Notes: a model not told the origin generated them from the letters alone. DNA of 64,000 bases from an uncultured bacterium (GCA_903912525.1 CAIWHK010000018.1:1-64000), one strand, 5' to 3'. Shown: positions 41,633 through 52,580, counted from the first letter of the stretch. Program-made: numbers and translations.

Positions 41633-43794
41633 ACAAGCAACTCCGTGTCCGCACGGCCTGGCTGGCTGCAGCGTGCGTCCTCCTGATCTCCGGGACGTCG
41701 CGCGCCGGCGATCCCCCGGTGCTGTCCTCGGCACTGCATACCGACACCACCGTGCCGGCGACGAAGGGCGAGCCGACCCTCGAGACCTTCCGCGACGCCG
41801 CGCGGGGCCGGGCCGCCGGAGGCGACAACCAGACCGCGCTGACCGGCCGCGCCCTGCCGGCCCCGCTGGTGGTCGTGGCCACCGGGCCGGACGGCAAGCC
41901 GCTGGTCGGCGCTTTGGTGCAGTTCCGCCTGGTAGCGCCGCAGGACCATGCCCTGGGCGAGGCCACCACCGGCACCGACGGCCGCGCGGCGTTCAACTTC
42001 GCCACGGGTGAATCCCCCGCGCCCTACACCGTGCTGGCACGGCTGCACGGCGAGGCCGGCATCGGGGCCGAGACCGTCTTCCACCTGCAGGTGCGGCGCC
42101 CGGCCTGGGCGATGTTCCTTCTGTTCGGCCTCTTCGGCGGCATGGGGCTGTTCCTGTACGGCATGACGATCATGAGCAACGCCCTGCAGCGCAGCGCGGG
42201 ACGGCGCCTCCGCACGATCCTCAGCGCCGTGACAGCCAACCGCTTCATCGGCCTGGCGGTCGGCGCCTTCGTGACGATGCTCATCCAGAGTTCAAGCGCA
42301 ACGACGGTGATGCTGGTCAGCTTCGTACAGGCGGGCCTGATCAGCTTCTCGCAGACGCTCGGCGTCATCCTCGGCGCCGACATCGGCACCACCATCACGG
42401 TGCAGTTGATCGCCTTCAACCTGACCGACTACGCGCTGCTGGTGGTGGCGATCGGCTTCACGATGCGGGTGCTGCCGCGTGGCGGCCGCCTCGTCAGCAT
42501 CGGCGAGATCCTGCTGGGGTGCGGCATCCTCTTCTTCGGCATGCAGGTCATGAGCGACGCCATGCACCCGCTGCGCTCCTACCAGCCGTTCCTGGACCAG
42601 GTGCTGCGACTGGAAAATCCCATCCTCAGCATCCTTCTCGGCACGGCGTTTTCCGCGGCGATCCACAGCAGCGCGGCGTTCATCGGCATCGTCATGGTAC
42701 TGGCCCAGCAGGGCCTGCTGTCGCTGGAAGCCGCCATCCCGCTGCTGCTCGGCGCCAACGTCGGCACGTGCATCACCGCGGTCATGGCTTCCCTGGGCAC
42801 TTCCCGGCCGGCGCGCCGGGTCGCCGCGGCGCATACCGGATTCAAGATCCTGGGCGTGCTGCTCCTGGTGGGCTGGATCCCGACGTTCGCAGCCCTCGTC
42901 CGCAGCATCTCACCGGGCCACGGGAACCTGGCCACCGACCCGGAGACCATGGCCCGCCTGCTGCCGCGCCAGATCGCCAACGCCCACACGATCTTCAACG
43001 TGGCCCTGGCCGTCATCTGCCTGCCGTTTACCGGTGTGGCCGCACGCCTGGTGACGCGACTGCTGCCGGACAAGCCCGAGTCCGAGAAGGAATGGACGCT
43101 GCGGGCGCGGCACCTGGACCAGGACATGGTGCGCGTGCCGGCCCTCGCGCTGAACCTGGCGAAGGTCGAGATCCTGAGCGTTGGCGACCGCGTGCGTTCG
43201 ATGGCCCAGGACTGCCTCAAGCCGTTCGTCGATCACGACCCCGCCCTGCTGGCGGACCTGCACCGCCGCGAGGAGGAGGTCGACGCGCTCGAGGAGCAGA
43301 TCACCGCCTACCTGGTGGAGATCGGCCGACAGAAGCTGAGCGGCGAGCAGCTGCGGGAAGTGTACCTGATGCTGCATGTGGTCAAGCAGTTCGAGCACAT
43401 CGCCGACGTCGTCGACAAGCAGATCACGCCGCTGGCCCTCAAGATGATCGACCGGGGCAGTGAATTCTCGGCCAGCGGTCGTGAGGAAGTGGCCACCTAC
43501 CACGTCAAGATGTGCAAGCAGATGAGCCGGGCGCTGGACACGTTCCTCGAGAACAGCCTCGAGAAGGCGCAGCACATGCGGAGCAAGCAGGCGAACTACC
43601 TGGCCCTGGAGGACGCCTATCGGCAGTCCCATTTCGAGCGCGTCCACGACGCCGTGGCCGAGTCGGTGGCCACGAGCGAGATCCACCTCGAACTGATGGA
43701 CTGCTTCCGCCAGATGAGCAGCGCCAGCACGAACATCGGGCGCGCCATCATGACGATGAACTCGGGCGGGATGGTGCCGGACCTGGACGACTGA
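41629..43794 (+). CDS. Na+/phosphate cotransporter, NptA type, with N-terminal Ig-like domain
   Basis: A 721-aa protein from a GTG at 41629. A signal peptide is followed by an Ig-like or carboxypeptidase-regulatory-like domain at about 70-155 (PLVVVATGPDGKPLVGALVQ). The transporter domain has the NaPi-II motif QSSSATT (220-226) and its inverted repeat IHSSAAFIGIV, with GANVGTCITAVMA. A C-terminal PhoU-like domain (from about 520) has helical bundles such as DRVRSMAQDCLKPFVDH. It imports phosphate with sodium. The extra N-terminal extracytoplasmic domain is unusual. It is coupled to the small membrane protein upstream. Confidence 0.88.
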   Translation: MNKQLRVRTAWLAAACVLLISGTSRAGDPPVLSSALHTDTTVPATKGEPTLETFRDAARGRAAGGDNQTALTGRALPAPLVVVATGPDGKPLVGALVQFRLVAPQDHALGEATTGTDGRAAFNFATGESPAPYTVLARLHGEAGIGAETVFHLQVRRPAWAMFLLFGLFGGMGLFLYGMTIMSNALQRSAGRRLRTILSAVTANRFIGLAVGAFVTMLIQSSSATTVMLVSFVQAGLISFSQTLGVILGADIGTTITVQLIAFNLTDYALLVVAIGFTMRVLPRGGRLVSIGEILLGCGILFFGMQVMSDAMHPLRSYQPFLDQVLRLENPILSILLGTAFSAAIHSSAAFIGIVMVLAQQGLLSLEAAIPLLLGANVGTCITAVMASLGTSRPARRVAAAHTGFKILGVLLLVGWIPTFAALVRSISPGHGNLATDPETMARLLPRQIANAHTIFNVALAVICLPFTGVAARLVTRLLPDKPESEKEWTLRARHLDQDMVRVPALALNLAKVEILSVGDRVRSMAQDCLKPFVDHDPALLADLHRREEEVDALEEQITAYLVEIGRQKLSGEQLREVYLMLHVVKQFEHIADVVDKQITPLALKMIDRGSEFSASGREEVATYHVKMCKQMSRALDTFLENSLEKAQHMRSKQANYLALEDAYRQSHFERVHDAVAESVATSEIHLELMDCFRQMSSASTNIGRAIMTMNSGGMVPDLDD

Positions 43795-43833
43795 CCCGCC
43801 CCGGTCCGCACCTTCCCGCCCGTGCACCCTTCA

Positions 43834-43861
43834 CCCGGCGGCACCTCATCACGCCGCCGGG
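43834..43861. terminator. hairpin between nptA-type and nitroreductase genes
   Basis: A perfect 9-bp stem CCCGGCGGC/GCCGCCGGG with a 10-nt loop lies between convergent genes. There is no T-run on either side, so termination there is likely but not certain. Confidence 0.5.
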
Positions 43862-43872
43862 ATCCATCCCGC

Positions 43873-44475
43873 CTAGAAGTGGTCGCGAACCACGACTTCA
43901 GACAGCGGCAGCTGGCCGCCCCGCTCCCGCGCCGCCTCGAGCGGCTTGCCGATCGTCACGGCCATCACGATGTCGTGCTCGGCCGGCAGCCGGATGATCC
44001 GGGCCACCGCCGCGAAATCGAACCCGATCATCGGACAGCTGTCGTAACCCATCGCCTGCGCCGCCAGCATGATCGTCTGGGCAGCCATGCTGCCGCTGCG
44101 CAGGTTCTCGTCGCGGCGCAGCTGCTCGTTACCGCCGTACGCGCCCTGGATGGCCGGCAGGATGTAGTCCCGGGCGGCCGGCGCCGCGTTCACCCAGTAG
44201 CGGGCCGGGTCCTTGCGATAGGCGTCGCGGTCACCGCAGACGACCACCAGCAGCGAGCAGTCGGTGAACTGCGCCTGGTTCCAGCCGGCCTGCCGCATCT
44301 GCGCCTTCGCTTCGGGGTCGGTGATGGCCACGAAGCGCCAGTTCTGGATGTTGAACGACGTCGGCGACAGGATCGCCGCCCCCAGCAACCGGTCGATCTC
44401 GGCCTGGGACATGACGTGGTTCGGGTCGAAGTGCTTGACCGACCGCCGCGCGGCGATGGCAGCAAAGGTATCCAT
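43873..44475 (-). CDS. nitroreductase family protein
   Basis: A 200-aa protein from the ATG at 44475 with GGAGGAAG upstream. FMN-binding motifs are AARRSVKHFDPNHVMSQAEI, LSPTSFNIQNWRFVAI, and MAAQTIMLAAQAMGYDSCPM followed by IGF. It belongs to the NfsB-like oxygen-insensitive nitroreductases, which use NAD(P)H to reduce quinones, nitro groups or other electrophiles. The ferredoxin-NADP reductase gene lies 85 bp upstream on the same strand. Confidence 0.9.
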   Translation of the reverse strand: MDTFAAIAARRSVKHFDPNHVMSQAEIDRLLGAAILSPTSFNIQNWRFVAITDPEAKAQMRQAGWNQAQFTDCSLLVVVCGDRDAYRKDPARYWVNAAPAARDYILPAIQGAYGGNEQLRRDENLRSGSMAAQTIMLAAQAMGYDSCPMIGFDFAAVARIIRLPAEHDIVMAVTIGKPLEAARERGGQLPLSEVVVRDHF

Positions 44476-44560
44476 ATCTTCCTCCGCGGTTGGAAATGGC
44501 GGCGGCGCGGTATCACCCGCCGCAGCCGCCGTCATCGATGCGGTCGCGCGACAGCGCCGC

Positions 44561-45388
44561 CTACCAGTACTTCTCGACGTGGATCTGCCCGGGTTCGTCC
44601 TTCGTGTGCTCACGGAAGCCGGAGGCTGTCAGGGCCGTCATCATGCTCTCGATCATGCGCGGCCCGCCGCACAGCAGCACATGGCAGCGCGACGGATCCG
44701 GCTGGCGGCCCCAGATCTGCCCGATGAGCCCGCGCTCCCACACATCCTGCACATAACCGGTGTGCCCGTTCCAGCGTGTCAGTTCCTCGTCCGGCCGGCT
44801 GATCACGGGAATGTAATGGAACGTCTTGCAGAACCGCTGCATGGTCGCCAGCTCGCCCCGGTAACCGAGGTCCCAGGTGTGGCGGGCGCCGAGCACGACG
44901 GTCGTGCGCGCCTCCGGGTGGCAGACGATCTCGCCGCGCATCATGCTCATGTACGGCGCCAGGCCGGTGCCGGTGGCGACCAGCACGAGATCGCTGCCTT
45001 CGGGCACCTGGTCGAGCGTGAAAGTGCCGCTGAATTTCTTCCCGAGGTGCACACGGTCACCCACCTTCAACGCGAACAGGCGCGGCGTCAGGCGCCCCGA
45101 ATGGACCAGGGTCACGTAGAATTCTATATAGCCCTTCTCGAGCGACGAGGAAGCGATCGAATAGGCGCGACGGATCAGGCGGTCCGGCGCGTCGCCGGTC
45201 TCGTCCTCAAGGTCGGACAGGGGCACGCGCTGCGCCGCCTGGGGCAGCCCGAGGACCGCGAACTGGCCGGCCTCGAAGTCGGGCAGGTCCCAGCCGTCGG
45301 GGCAGACCCGCATGATGATCAAGCCGGGCGCGACCTCGATGCGCTGCATGACAATGGCATTCAATTGGGGATGGGGCTGGACGGACAT
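44561..45388 (-). CDS. ferredoxin/flavodoxin-NADP+ reductase
   Basis: A 275-aa protein from the ATG at 45388 with GGGAGTG upstream. The FAD domain has RRAYSIASSS (RxYS) and the NADP domain has LVLVATGTGLAPYMSMMRGE, VVLGARHTWDLGYRGEL, and CHVLLCGGPRMIESM. The C-terminus HVEKYW resembles bacterial Fpr, where the terminal aromatic stacks on FAD. It moves electrons between NADPH and ferredoxin or flavodoxin. It is divergent from ovoA; the ferredoxin-dependent PorGDAB complex about 12 kb away is one possible partner. Confidence 0.9.
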   Translation of the reverse strand: MSVQPHPQLNAIVMQRIEVAPGLIIMRVCPDGWDLPDFEAGQFAVLGLPQAAQRVPLSDLEDETGDAPDRLIRRAYSIASSSLEKGYIEFYVTLVHSGRLTPRLFALKVGDRVHLGKKFSGTFTLDQVPEGSDLVLVATGTGLAPYMSMMRGEIVCHPEARTTVVLGARHTWDLGYRGELATMQRFCKTFHYIPVISRPDEELTRWNGHTGYVQDVWERGLIGQIWGRQPDPSRCHVLLCGGPRMIESMMTALTASGFREHTKDEPGQIHVEKYW

Positions 45389-45559
45389 GGGGTCACTCCC
45401 GTTCCTGGTTCCTGCGGCTCGCAAACGCCGTCATGGTCGATGCGATCGGCGGCTGCCGCAAGGTGCAATCGACATGGGCGCGCCGTCCGCTCATGCATTA
45501 TCTTTGCCCGCAAGCACATTTGGCAAGAGCGGGACGAGTCCCTCCAGGGGTGTACCAGC

Positions 45560-47677
45560 ATGCTGCAGCAGGCCAAGCCGTCCGTCCGCCTCGACGCGGC
45601 CCCGAACGAGACCGCCGAGGACAAGCGCGCCGAGATCCTGGGCGCCTTCCGTGACAGCTGGGAGACGTACGAGCGCCTGTTTGCGGTAATGGCCCGCGAT
45701 GAGGCCTACTACCGCCGCGCCGATCCGCTGCGGCACCCGCTCATCTTCTACCTGGGCCATACGGCGTGTTTCTTCGTCAACAAACTGACCTTGGCGGGGC
45801 TGGTCGACCGGCGCGTGAATCCGCGGTTCGAATCGATCTTCGCCATCGGCGTCGACGAAATGAGCTGGGACGACCTGGATGATCGCCTCTACGACTGGCC
45901 GCCGGTGGCCGAAGTCTTCGCGTACCGGAGCCAGGTCCGCGCGGTGATCGAGCAGGTCATCGCGACGCAGCCCCTGACCCTGCCGATCACCTGGGAAGAC
46001 CCGTTCTGGCCGGTCCTGATGGGCATCGAGCACGAGCGCATCCACCTCGAGACCAGTTCGGTGCTGATCCGCCAGCTGCCGCTGGACCTGGTGCGGCCGC
46101 GTCCGGACTGGCCGGTGTGCCCGGACCGCAGCCCGGCGCCGACGCCGGGCTGGACGGACGTGGCCGGCGGCCTGGTCACCCTGGGCAAGCCGCGCGACCA
46201 CCATCTCTACGGCTGGGACAACGAGTACGGGCGCGAGGACGTCGCCGTCTCCGCGTTCCGCGCGGGCACGCTGCTGGTCAGCCACGACGAGTTCCGCGCC
46301 TTCATGGACGACGGCGGCTACACGGACGAGCGCTGGTGGACCGCCGAGGGCTGGGCCTGGCGACAGTTCCGGCAGGCCACCCATCCCCTGTTCTGGGTGC
46401 CGCAAACGGACGGCGGCTGGAACCTGCGCTGCCTGGCCGAGGAGATCCCGCTGCCGGGCAACTGGCCGGTCGAGGTCAACCAGCTCGAGGCGAAGGCGTT
46501 CTGCAACTGGAAGGCCGCGCGCGAGGGCCGCCCGATCCGCCTGCCGACCGAGGCCGAATGGTATCGCCTGCTCGACCAGTCCGGACTGCCGGACCGCCTC
46601 GACTGGACGGGCGCGCCGGGCAACATCGACCTGGCGGGCTGGGCCTCCTCCACGCCCGTGGATGCGCACATGCACGCCGGCTTCGGCGACCTGCTCGGCA
46701 ACGTCTGGCAGTGGACCGAGACACCGATCAACGGCTTCACCGGCTTTGCCGTACATCCGCTGTACGACGACTTCTCGACGCCGACCTTCGACGGGAAGCA
46801 CAACCTGATCAAGGGCGGTTCGTGGATCTCGACCGGCAACGAGGCGACGCGCCACAGCCGGTACGCGTTCCGGCGACACTTCTTCCAGCACGCCGGCTTC
46901 CGCTACGTCGACTCGGAGCAAACGGTGATCGTACGCGACGACGTGTACGAGACCGACGAACTGGTCGCGCAATACTGCGAATTCCACTACGGGGAAACGC
47001 GCTTCGGCGTGCCCAACTTCGCCGTGCGCTGCGCGGAGATCTGCCGCGACCTGGTCGGGGGCAGCAGGCCGGCGAGGGCCCTGGACCTCGGCTGCGCCAC
47101 CGGAAGAGCCTCGTTCGAGCTGGCGCGGTTCTGCGACGAGGTGACGGGCATCGACTTCTCGGCCCGCTTCATCCGCGTCTGCCACCAGCTGCAGGAGAAC
47201 GGGCACATCCGCTACGCCATCCCGGACGAGGGCGAACTGGTGTCGTTCCGTGAGCAGTCGCTGGCCGCGCTCGATCTCGACGCCACGGCCGGCCGCATCG
47301 AGTTCCGGCAGGGCGACGCCCACAACCTTAAACCGCAGTTCACGGGCTACGACCTGGTGCTGGCGGCCAATCTCGTCGACCGGCTGTACGACCCGGCGCG
47401 ATTCCTGGCCGACATCACCGGGCGCGTGCGCGCCGGCGGCCTGCTGGTGATCCTGTCGCCGTACACGTGGCTGGACGAATTCACACCGCGCGACAAGTGG
47501 CTGGGCGGAAGAAAGGTCGACGGGGAGAACGTGACGACGCTGGCGGCGCTGCGGGCACATCTGGGCGGGACCTTCGAAGCGGTGGGCGAACCGATGGACG
47601 TGCCCTTCGTGATCCGGGAAACGCGACGCAAGCACCAGCACACGGTCAGCCAGCTGACCGCGTGGCGCCGTCGCTGA
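45560..47677 (+). CDS. ovoA: 5-histidylcysteine sulfoxide synthase/methyltransferase (ovothiol)
   Basis: A 705-aa protein with the two OvoA domains. The N-terminal DinB-like and FGE-sulfatase-like portions form the non-heme iron sulfoxide synthase. Iron ligands are His67 (LGHTACFF) and the HX3H pair His158/His162 (GIEHERIHLE). FGE motifs include GWDNEYGREDVAVSAF, LPTEAEWYRL and GNVWQWTETPINGF. The C-terminal methyltransferase begins near residue 510 (ALDLGCATGRASFELARF). OvoA joins cysteine to His C5 and later N-methylates the product to ovothiol A. A separate PLP lyase (OvoB) is needed for the middle step, and no clear ovoB is adjacent. Confidence 0.93.
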   Translation: MLQQAKPSVRLDAAPNETAEDKRAEILGAFRDSWETYERLFAVMARDEAYYRRADPLRHPLIFYLGHTACFFVNKLTLAGLVDRRVNPRFESIFAIGVDEMSWDDLDDRLYDWPPVAEVFAYRSQVRAVIEQVIATQPLTLPITWEDPFWPVLMGIEHERIHLETSSVLIRQLPLDLVRPRPDWPVCPDRSPAPTPGWTDVAGGLVTLGKPRDHHLYGWDNEYGREDVAVSAFRAGTLLVSHDEFRAFMDDGGYTDERWWTAEGWAWRQFRQATHPLFWVPQTDGGWNLRCLAEEIPLPGNWPVEVNQLEAKAFCNWKAAREGRPIRLPTEAEWYRLLDQSGLPDRLDWTGAPGNIDLAGWASSTPVDAHMHAGFGDLLGNVWQWTETPINGFTGFAVHPLYDDFSTPTFDGKHNLIKGGSWISTGNEATRHSRYAFRRHFFQHAGFRYVDSEQTVIVRDDVYETDELVAQYCEFHYGETRFGVPNFAVRCAEICRDLVGGSRPARALDLGCATGRASFELARFCDEVTGIDFSARFIRVCHQLQENGHIRYAIPDEGELVSFREQSLAALDLDATAGRIEFRQGDAHNLKPQFTGYDLVLAANLVDRLYDPARFLADITGRVRAGGLLVILSPYTWLDEFTPRDKWLGGRKVDGENVTTLAALRAHLGGTFEAVGEPMDVPFVIRETRRKHQHTVSQLTAWRRR

Positions 47678-47684
47678 GGGCCGT

Positions 47685-48257
47685 TCAGCGCCCGGGCGCC
47701 CTGAGCCGCCGGAACAGCCGCCCGAAGAAGACGTTCAGCGCATGGTTACGCGCCAGCGCGGGGAACATCTTGGCGCGCCGCGGGTCCTGGCGGGCCACCG
47801 AAGCCTTGAGGACCTTGTCCGTGCCGGCAAGCGAGCGGGCCCGGGCGAAGCAGCGGAACGCCTGGCGTCGGTCACCGGTCTCGATGAGCACGCGACCGAG
47901 CGCATATTGCGCGACCGGGTCGCCGGCATCCTGCTCCACGACCCCCCGCGCCAGCCTCTCGGCCGTCACGAGCTTTCCCCGCCCGGTGGCCAGGCAAACA
48001 GCCAGCAGGGAACGGCACCGTGGATCGCTCGGCATCTTGCCAAGGGCCAGGCGAAGCGTGAGCTCGGCCTCGCGGATCTTCCCGTCCTCCAGCTGGCGAC
48101 CGGCCCGCAGGCCCCACTCGCGGACCTGCTCGCGGTCGGCGCTGTCGCGATAGTCCGAGGGCGTGTCGACCTTCTCGGGGGACCAACGTGAGACTGGCGT
48201 CATGGCGTGGGGCGGGCTGTATCCTCCGGGCCTGTGCGGCCGGCGGCGCCACGCCAT
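47685..48257 (-). CDS. TPR-repeat protein
   Basis: About 190 aa from the ATG at 48257, chosen for the GGAG 8 nt upstream; an ATG at 48203 would give 172 aa. Residues from about 60 form TPR-like helices: EAELTLRLALGKMPSDPRC, AQYALGRVLIETGDRRQAFR and CFARARSLAG. The C-terminal ~50 residues are basic (HALNVFFGRLFRRLRAPGR). No signal peptide is present. It is convergent with ovoA and divergent from the RpfF-like gene. Function unknown. Confidence 0.7.
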   Translation of the reverse strand: MAWRRRPHRPGGYSPPHAMTPVSRWSPEKVDTPSDYRDSADREQVREWGLRAGRQLEDGKIREAELTLRLALGKMPSDPRCRSLLAVCLATGRGKLVTAERLARGVVEQDAGDPVAQYALGRVLIETGDRRQAFRCFARARSLAGTDKVLKASVARQDPRRAKMFPALARNHALNVFFGRLFRRLRAPGR

Positions 48258-48359
48258 CCTTTCCACTCCGGTTTTCGACCCCGATCCGGGGCAGTTGAGA
48301 CAAATGCCCGGCCGGCCTCAGGAAAATTCTAAAGAAAATACCTATAAAATTAGCATTGG

Positions 48360-48372
48360 CAATTGTTTACGG
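48360..48372 (+). promoter_or_regulatory. 13-bp element upstream of rpfF-like gene (copy 1)
   Basis: CAATTGTTTACGG, 77 bp before the start codon. The same 13 bp occurs in the same sense orientation upstream of the rpfC-like gene. It follows an AT-rich patch (48321-48356) that is exceptional in this genome. Confidence 0.7.
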
Positions 48373-48395
48373 CTCACGAAGACCGATGCTAGTCT
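48366..48395 (+). promoter_or_regulatory. promoter of the rpfF-like gene
   Basis: TTTACG (48366-48371), an 18-bp spacer, and TAGTCT (48390-48395) with an extended TG one base upstream. The AT-rich stretch upstream could act as an UP element. The -35 overlaps the shared 13-bp element. Confidence 0.5.
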
Positions 48396-48449
48396 CGCAC
48401 CGTACCCCGCCACGCGGCGCGGGCGTGACACGACACCGGGAGCCGGACA

Positions 48450-49355
48450 TTGAAGCAACCATTTGGACTTCCCAGGCTGTGGGGCCCCTACGAGCAACTG
48501 GCGGTCAGGTTCGACCCCCAGTTGCACGCACTGTGGTACCACCTGCGCCCGCGCGGAAGGCCCTGTTTCAACCTGGACCTCCTGGACGAACTGCGCCGGT
48601 TCCAGCACCGGGTCGAGCAGGTCAACCTGGGCCCCGGCTCCGACGGCGAGTCCCTGCCCATCCGGTACATGATCCTGGCCAGCGCCGTGCCCGGGGTGTT
48701 CAACCTGGGCGGTGACCTGCAGTTGTTTGCCGGGATGATCCGCCAGCGCGATCGCGAAGGACTGTTCCGCTACGCCAAGGCGTGCATCGACGTCCTGTAC
48801 CCCAACTGCATCAGCTTCGAGCAGCCGCTGACCACGATCACGCTGGTGCAGGGCGACGCACTGGGCGGCGGCTTCGAGGCTGCCATCTCCAGCAACGTGG
48901 TCATCGCCGAGGAAAGCGCGAAGTTCGGCCTGCCGGAGGTGCTCTTCAACCTGATCCCGGGCATGGGCGCCTACAGCTTCCTGATCCGACGACTGAGCCC
49001 CGACGTCGCCGAGCGCATCATCATGAGCGGCGAGTTGATGACCGCGCGCCGCATGGAGGAACTGGGCCTGGTCGACCTGGTCGTCGAGGACGGCCACGGC
49101 GAACAGGCCGTCGAGCACTTCATCCGCCGCCACCAGAAGCAGGGCAACGCGCACAACGCAATGAACCGCGTGCGCCAGGTGATCAACCCGGTCACCTACG
49201 AGGAATTGATCACGATCACGAAGATCTGGGTGGATACCGCGCTGCGGCTCAACGAGCGCGACCTGCGGATGATCGAGCACCTTGTGTCGGCGCAGAACCG
49301 GCGGCTGCAGCAGCACCGCGAGGAACCGCCCGCCGAGATGGAAGGGCAGGCCTGA
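48450..49355 (+). CDS. rpfF: RpfF-like DSF synthase (crotonase superfamily)
   Basis: A 301-aa protein from a TTG at 48450 with GGGAG 7 nt upstream. It follows the crotonase fold in the RpfF manner: VFNLGGDLQLFAGMIRQRD, LVQGDALGGGFEAAISS, FGLPEVLFNLIPGMGAYSF and ITKIWVDTALRLNERDLRMI. The two RpfF glutamates align with Glu143 (GGGFEAA) and Glu163 (GLPEVLF), close to the positions 141 and 161 known in Xanthomonas RpfF. Such enzymes make cis-2-unsaturated fatty acid signals (DSF) from 3-hydroxyacyl-ACP by combined dehydratase and thioesterase activity. The convergent RpfC-like sensor next to it supports the call. Confidence 0.88.
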   Translation: MKQPFGLPRLWGPYEQLAVRFDPQLHALWYHLRPRGRPCFNLDLLDELRRFQHRVEQVNLGPGSDGESLPIRYMILASAVPGVFNLGGDLQLFAGMIRQRDREGLFRYAKACIDVLYPNCISFEQPLTTITLVQGDALGGGFEAAISSNVVIAEESAKFGLPEVLFNLIPGMGAYSFLIRRLSPDVAERIIMSGELMTARRMEELGLVDLVVEDGHGEQAVEHFIRRHQKQGNAHNAMNRVRQVINPVTYEELITITKIWVDTALRLNERDLRMIEHLVSAQNRRLQQHREEPPAEMEGQA

Positions 49356-49359
49356 GTCC

Positions 49360-51060
<1,701 letters not shown>

Positions 51061-51134
51061 GACCCCGGGCGATGGTGTCGAACACAATACTGACCGTTAC
51101 CGTACGTTTTCGGCACGACCGGGCCCGGGCTTGA

Positions 51135-51147
51135 CCGTAAACAATTG
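51135..51147 (-). promoter_or_regulatory. 13-bp element upstream of rpfC-like gene (copy 2)
   Basis: Reads CAATTGTTTACGG on the minus strand, 74 or 77 bp before the rpfC start depending on which ATG is used. It is identical to the copy before rpfF. Confidence 0.7.
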
Positions 51148-51191
51148 GGAAAAATGATGAATACGCCGTCTCAATGGCTGGGAAAATCCGG

Positions 51192-52580
51192 TCAGCCGGC
51201 CCCGTCGCCGTCCAGTATGGCGCCGGCAGGCACCTCGCGGACGGTCCCGGCGGGCGCCTCGACCCGCACATCGCCCCGGATGACGACCCCCGCCCCGAAC
51301 CGCACGTCACCGCACACGACCAGGCGCCGGCAGTCCACCAGCGACGGCGGTCCGGCCGGAAAACGCCGTTCGAGGTCGTCGACGAAGCGGTAGAAGGCCG
51401 GGTCGAGATCGATCACCGGCGTGGGCAGGGTGCGGCGGGGGTTCGGCACGACCCTCTGGTCGGTCCCGAGCAGGAAGTTGTCCGAGCGCACGCTGAGCAG
51501 GTCGCTGGTGTGCTTGATCGGGGCGAAGCGGGTGCGCGGCACGCGCAGCGCGGCGGCGCCGGGGAACGTCTCGATGGCCGCACCCATGGCCGTCTCCAGC
51601 TGGTAGACGGCCGGCGAGGCGGGATCGCGCGGGTCCAGCGTCTTGCGGTTGCGGATCATCGGCAGGCGCATGATGCCGCCTTCGCGGCGCAGCAGGTCGT
51701 CCAGCGCGCACAGGTCCAGCCACAGCGTGTTCGTGTTGAAGTAGCGGTGGCGGGCGATGTCCTGGAACGCCGCCTCGTCCTGCGGCGGGCACTGCGCCAC
51801 CTCGCGCAGCAGCAGCTGGCCGTCGCGCCGGCGCGCGAGGTGGCCGCCCTTGCGGTCGGCCTCGGTGCGGTCGGCCACTTCCATGACCAGCGGCGCGGCG
51901 CTGCGCACCACATGGCCAAGGATGACCGGGTCGATGGTGGCGCCCAGGTTGTCGGCATTCGAGACGAAAGCCCAGCGGAAGCCGCCGGCCAGCAACCGTT
52001 CCAGCAGCCCGCTCGTCTGCAGCGCCGTGTAGAGATCGCCGTGGCCGGGCGGGCACCAGGCCAGGTCCGGATCGGCGGGCCATTCGGCGGGGCGCAGGTC
52101 ATCGGCACGCACCTTCGGCACCTTGTGCTGCAGGAAGTCGGGCGGCAGGCCGCGGTCGGGCAACATCTGCGCGGCCAGGCACGCCAGCGAGTCCTCGCGC
52201 GTGCTGAAACTGTTCATCAGCAGCAGCGGCACGTCCGCGACCTGCGCCTGGCGCGCGATGATGTCCAGGAACGTGAGGCCGTCCTTGATCGTCAGCAGCG
52301 ACTTCGCGCGCGCCAGCCCCATCCCCGTTCCCAGGCCGCCGTTGAGCTTCAGCATGACCGTCTGCGCCAGTGCCTCGCGCCCGGTTGCGGCCAGCGCGGT
52401 CTCGAGTGTGTCGGCATCCGGGACGTCGACAGCCGGCCGCAGGTCCGACTCCGGCAACAGGCCGGTGTGGCCGTCGGCCAGCTGCGCGTAGTAGTGTGCG
52501 AACGTGCGGATGGCGATCTCGGGCAGGCCCTCGCGGCGCATCAGCGTTTCGAAGGGGGCGAAGTCGGCGGTCTGGCTCAT
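51192..52580 (-). CDS. UTP-glucose-1-phosphate uridylyltransferase, eukaryotic-like UDPGP family
   Basis: A 462-aa protein from the ATG at 52580 with GGAG 7 nt upstream. It has the UDPGP family loop LNGGLGTGMGLARAKSLL, LLLMNSFSTREDS, PPGHGDLYTAL, AFVSNADNLGA and TLDPRDPASP, and then a short C-terminal beta-helix (GAGVVIRGDVRV). This is the LNGGLGT family shared with eukaryotic UGPases, not the GalU type. It makes UDP-glucose for Ugd, GalT and polysaccharide synthesis. It is divergent from the RlmG-like gene. Confidence 0.92.
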   Translation of the reverse strand: MSQTADFAPFETLMRREGLPEIAIRTFAHYYAQLADGHTGLLPESDLRPAVDVPDADTLETALAATGREALAQTVMLKLNGGLGTGMGLARAKSLLTIKDGLTFLDIIARQAQVADVPLLLMNSFSTREDSLACLAAQMLPDRGLPPDFLQHKVPKVRADDLRPAEWPADPDLAWCPPGHGDLYTALQTSGLLERLLAGGFRWAFVSNADNLGATIDPVILGHVVRSAAPLVMEVADRTEADRKGGHLARRRDGQLLLREVAQCPPQDEAAFQDIARHRYFNTNTLWLDLCALDDLLRREGGIMRLPMIRNRKTLDPRDPASPAVYQLETAMGAAIETFPGAAALRVPRTRFAPIKHTSDLLSVRSDNFLLGTDQRVVPNPRRTLPTPVIDLDPAFYRFVDDLERRFPAGPPSLVDCRRLVVCGDVRFGAGVVIRGDVRVEAPAGTVREVPAGAILDGDGAG

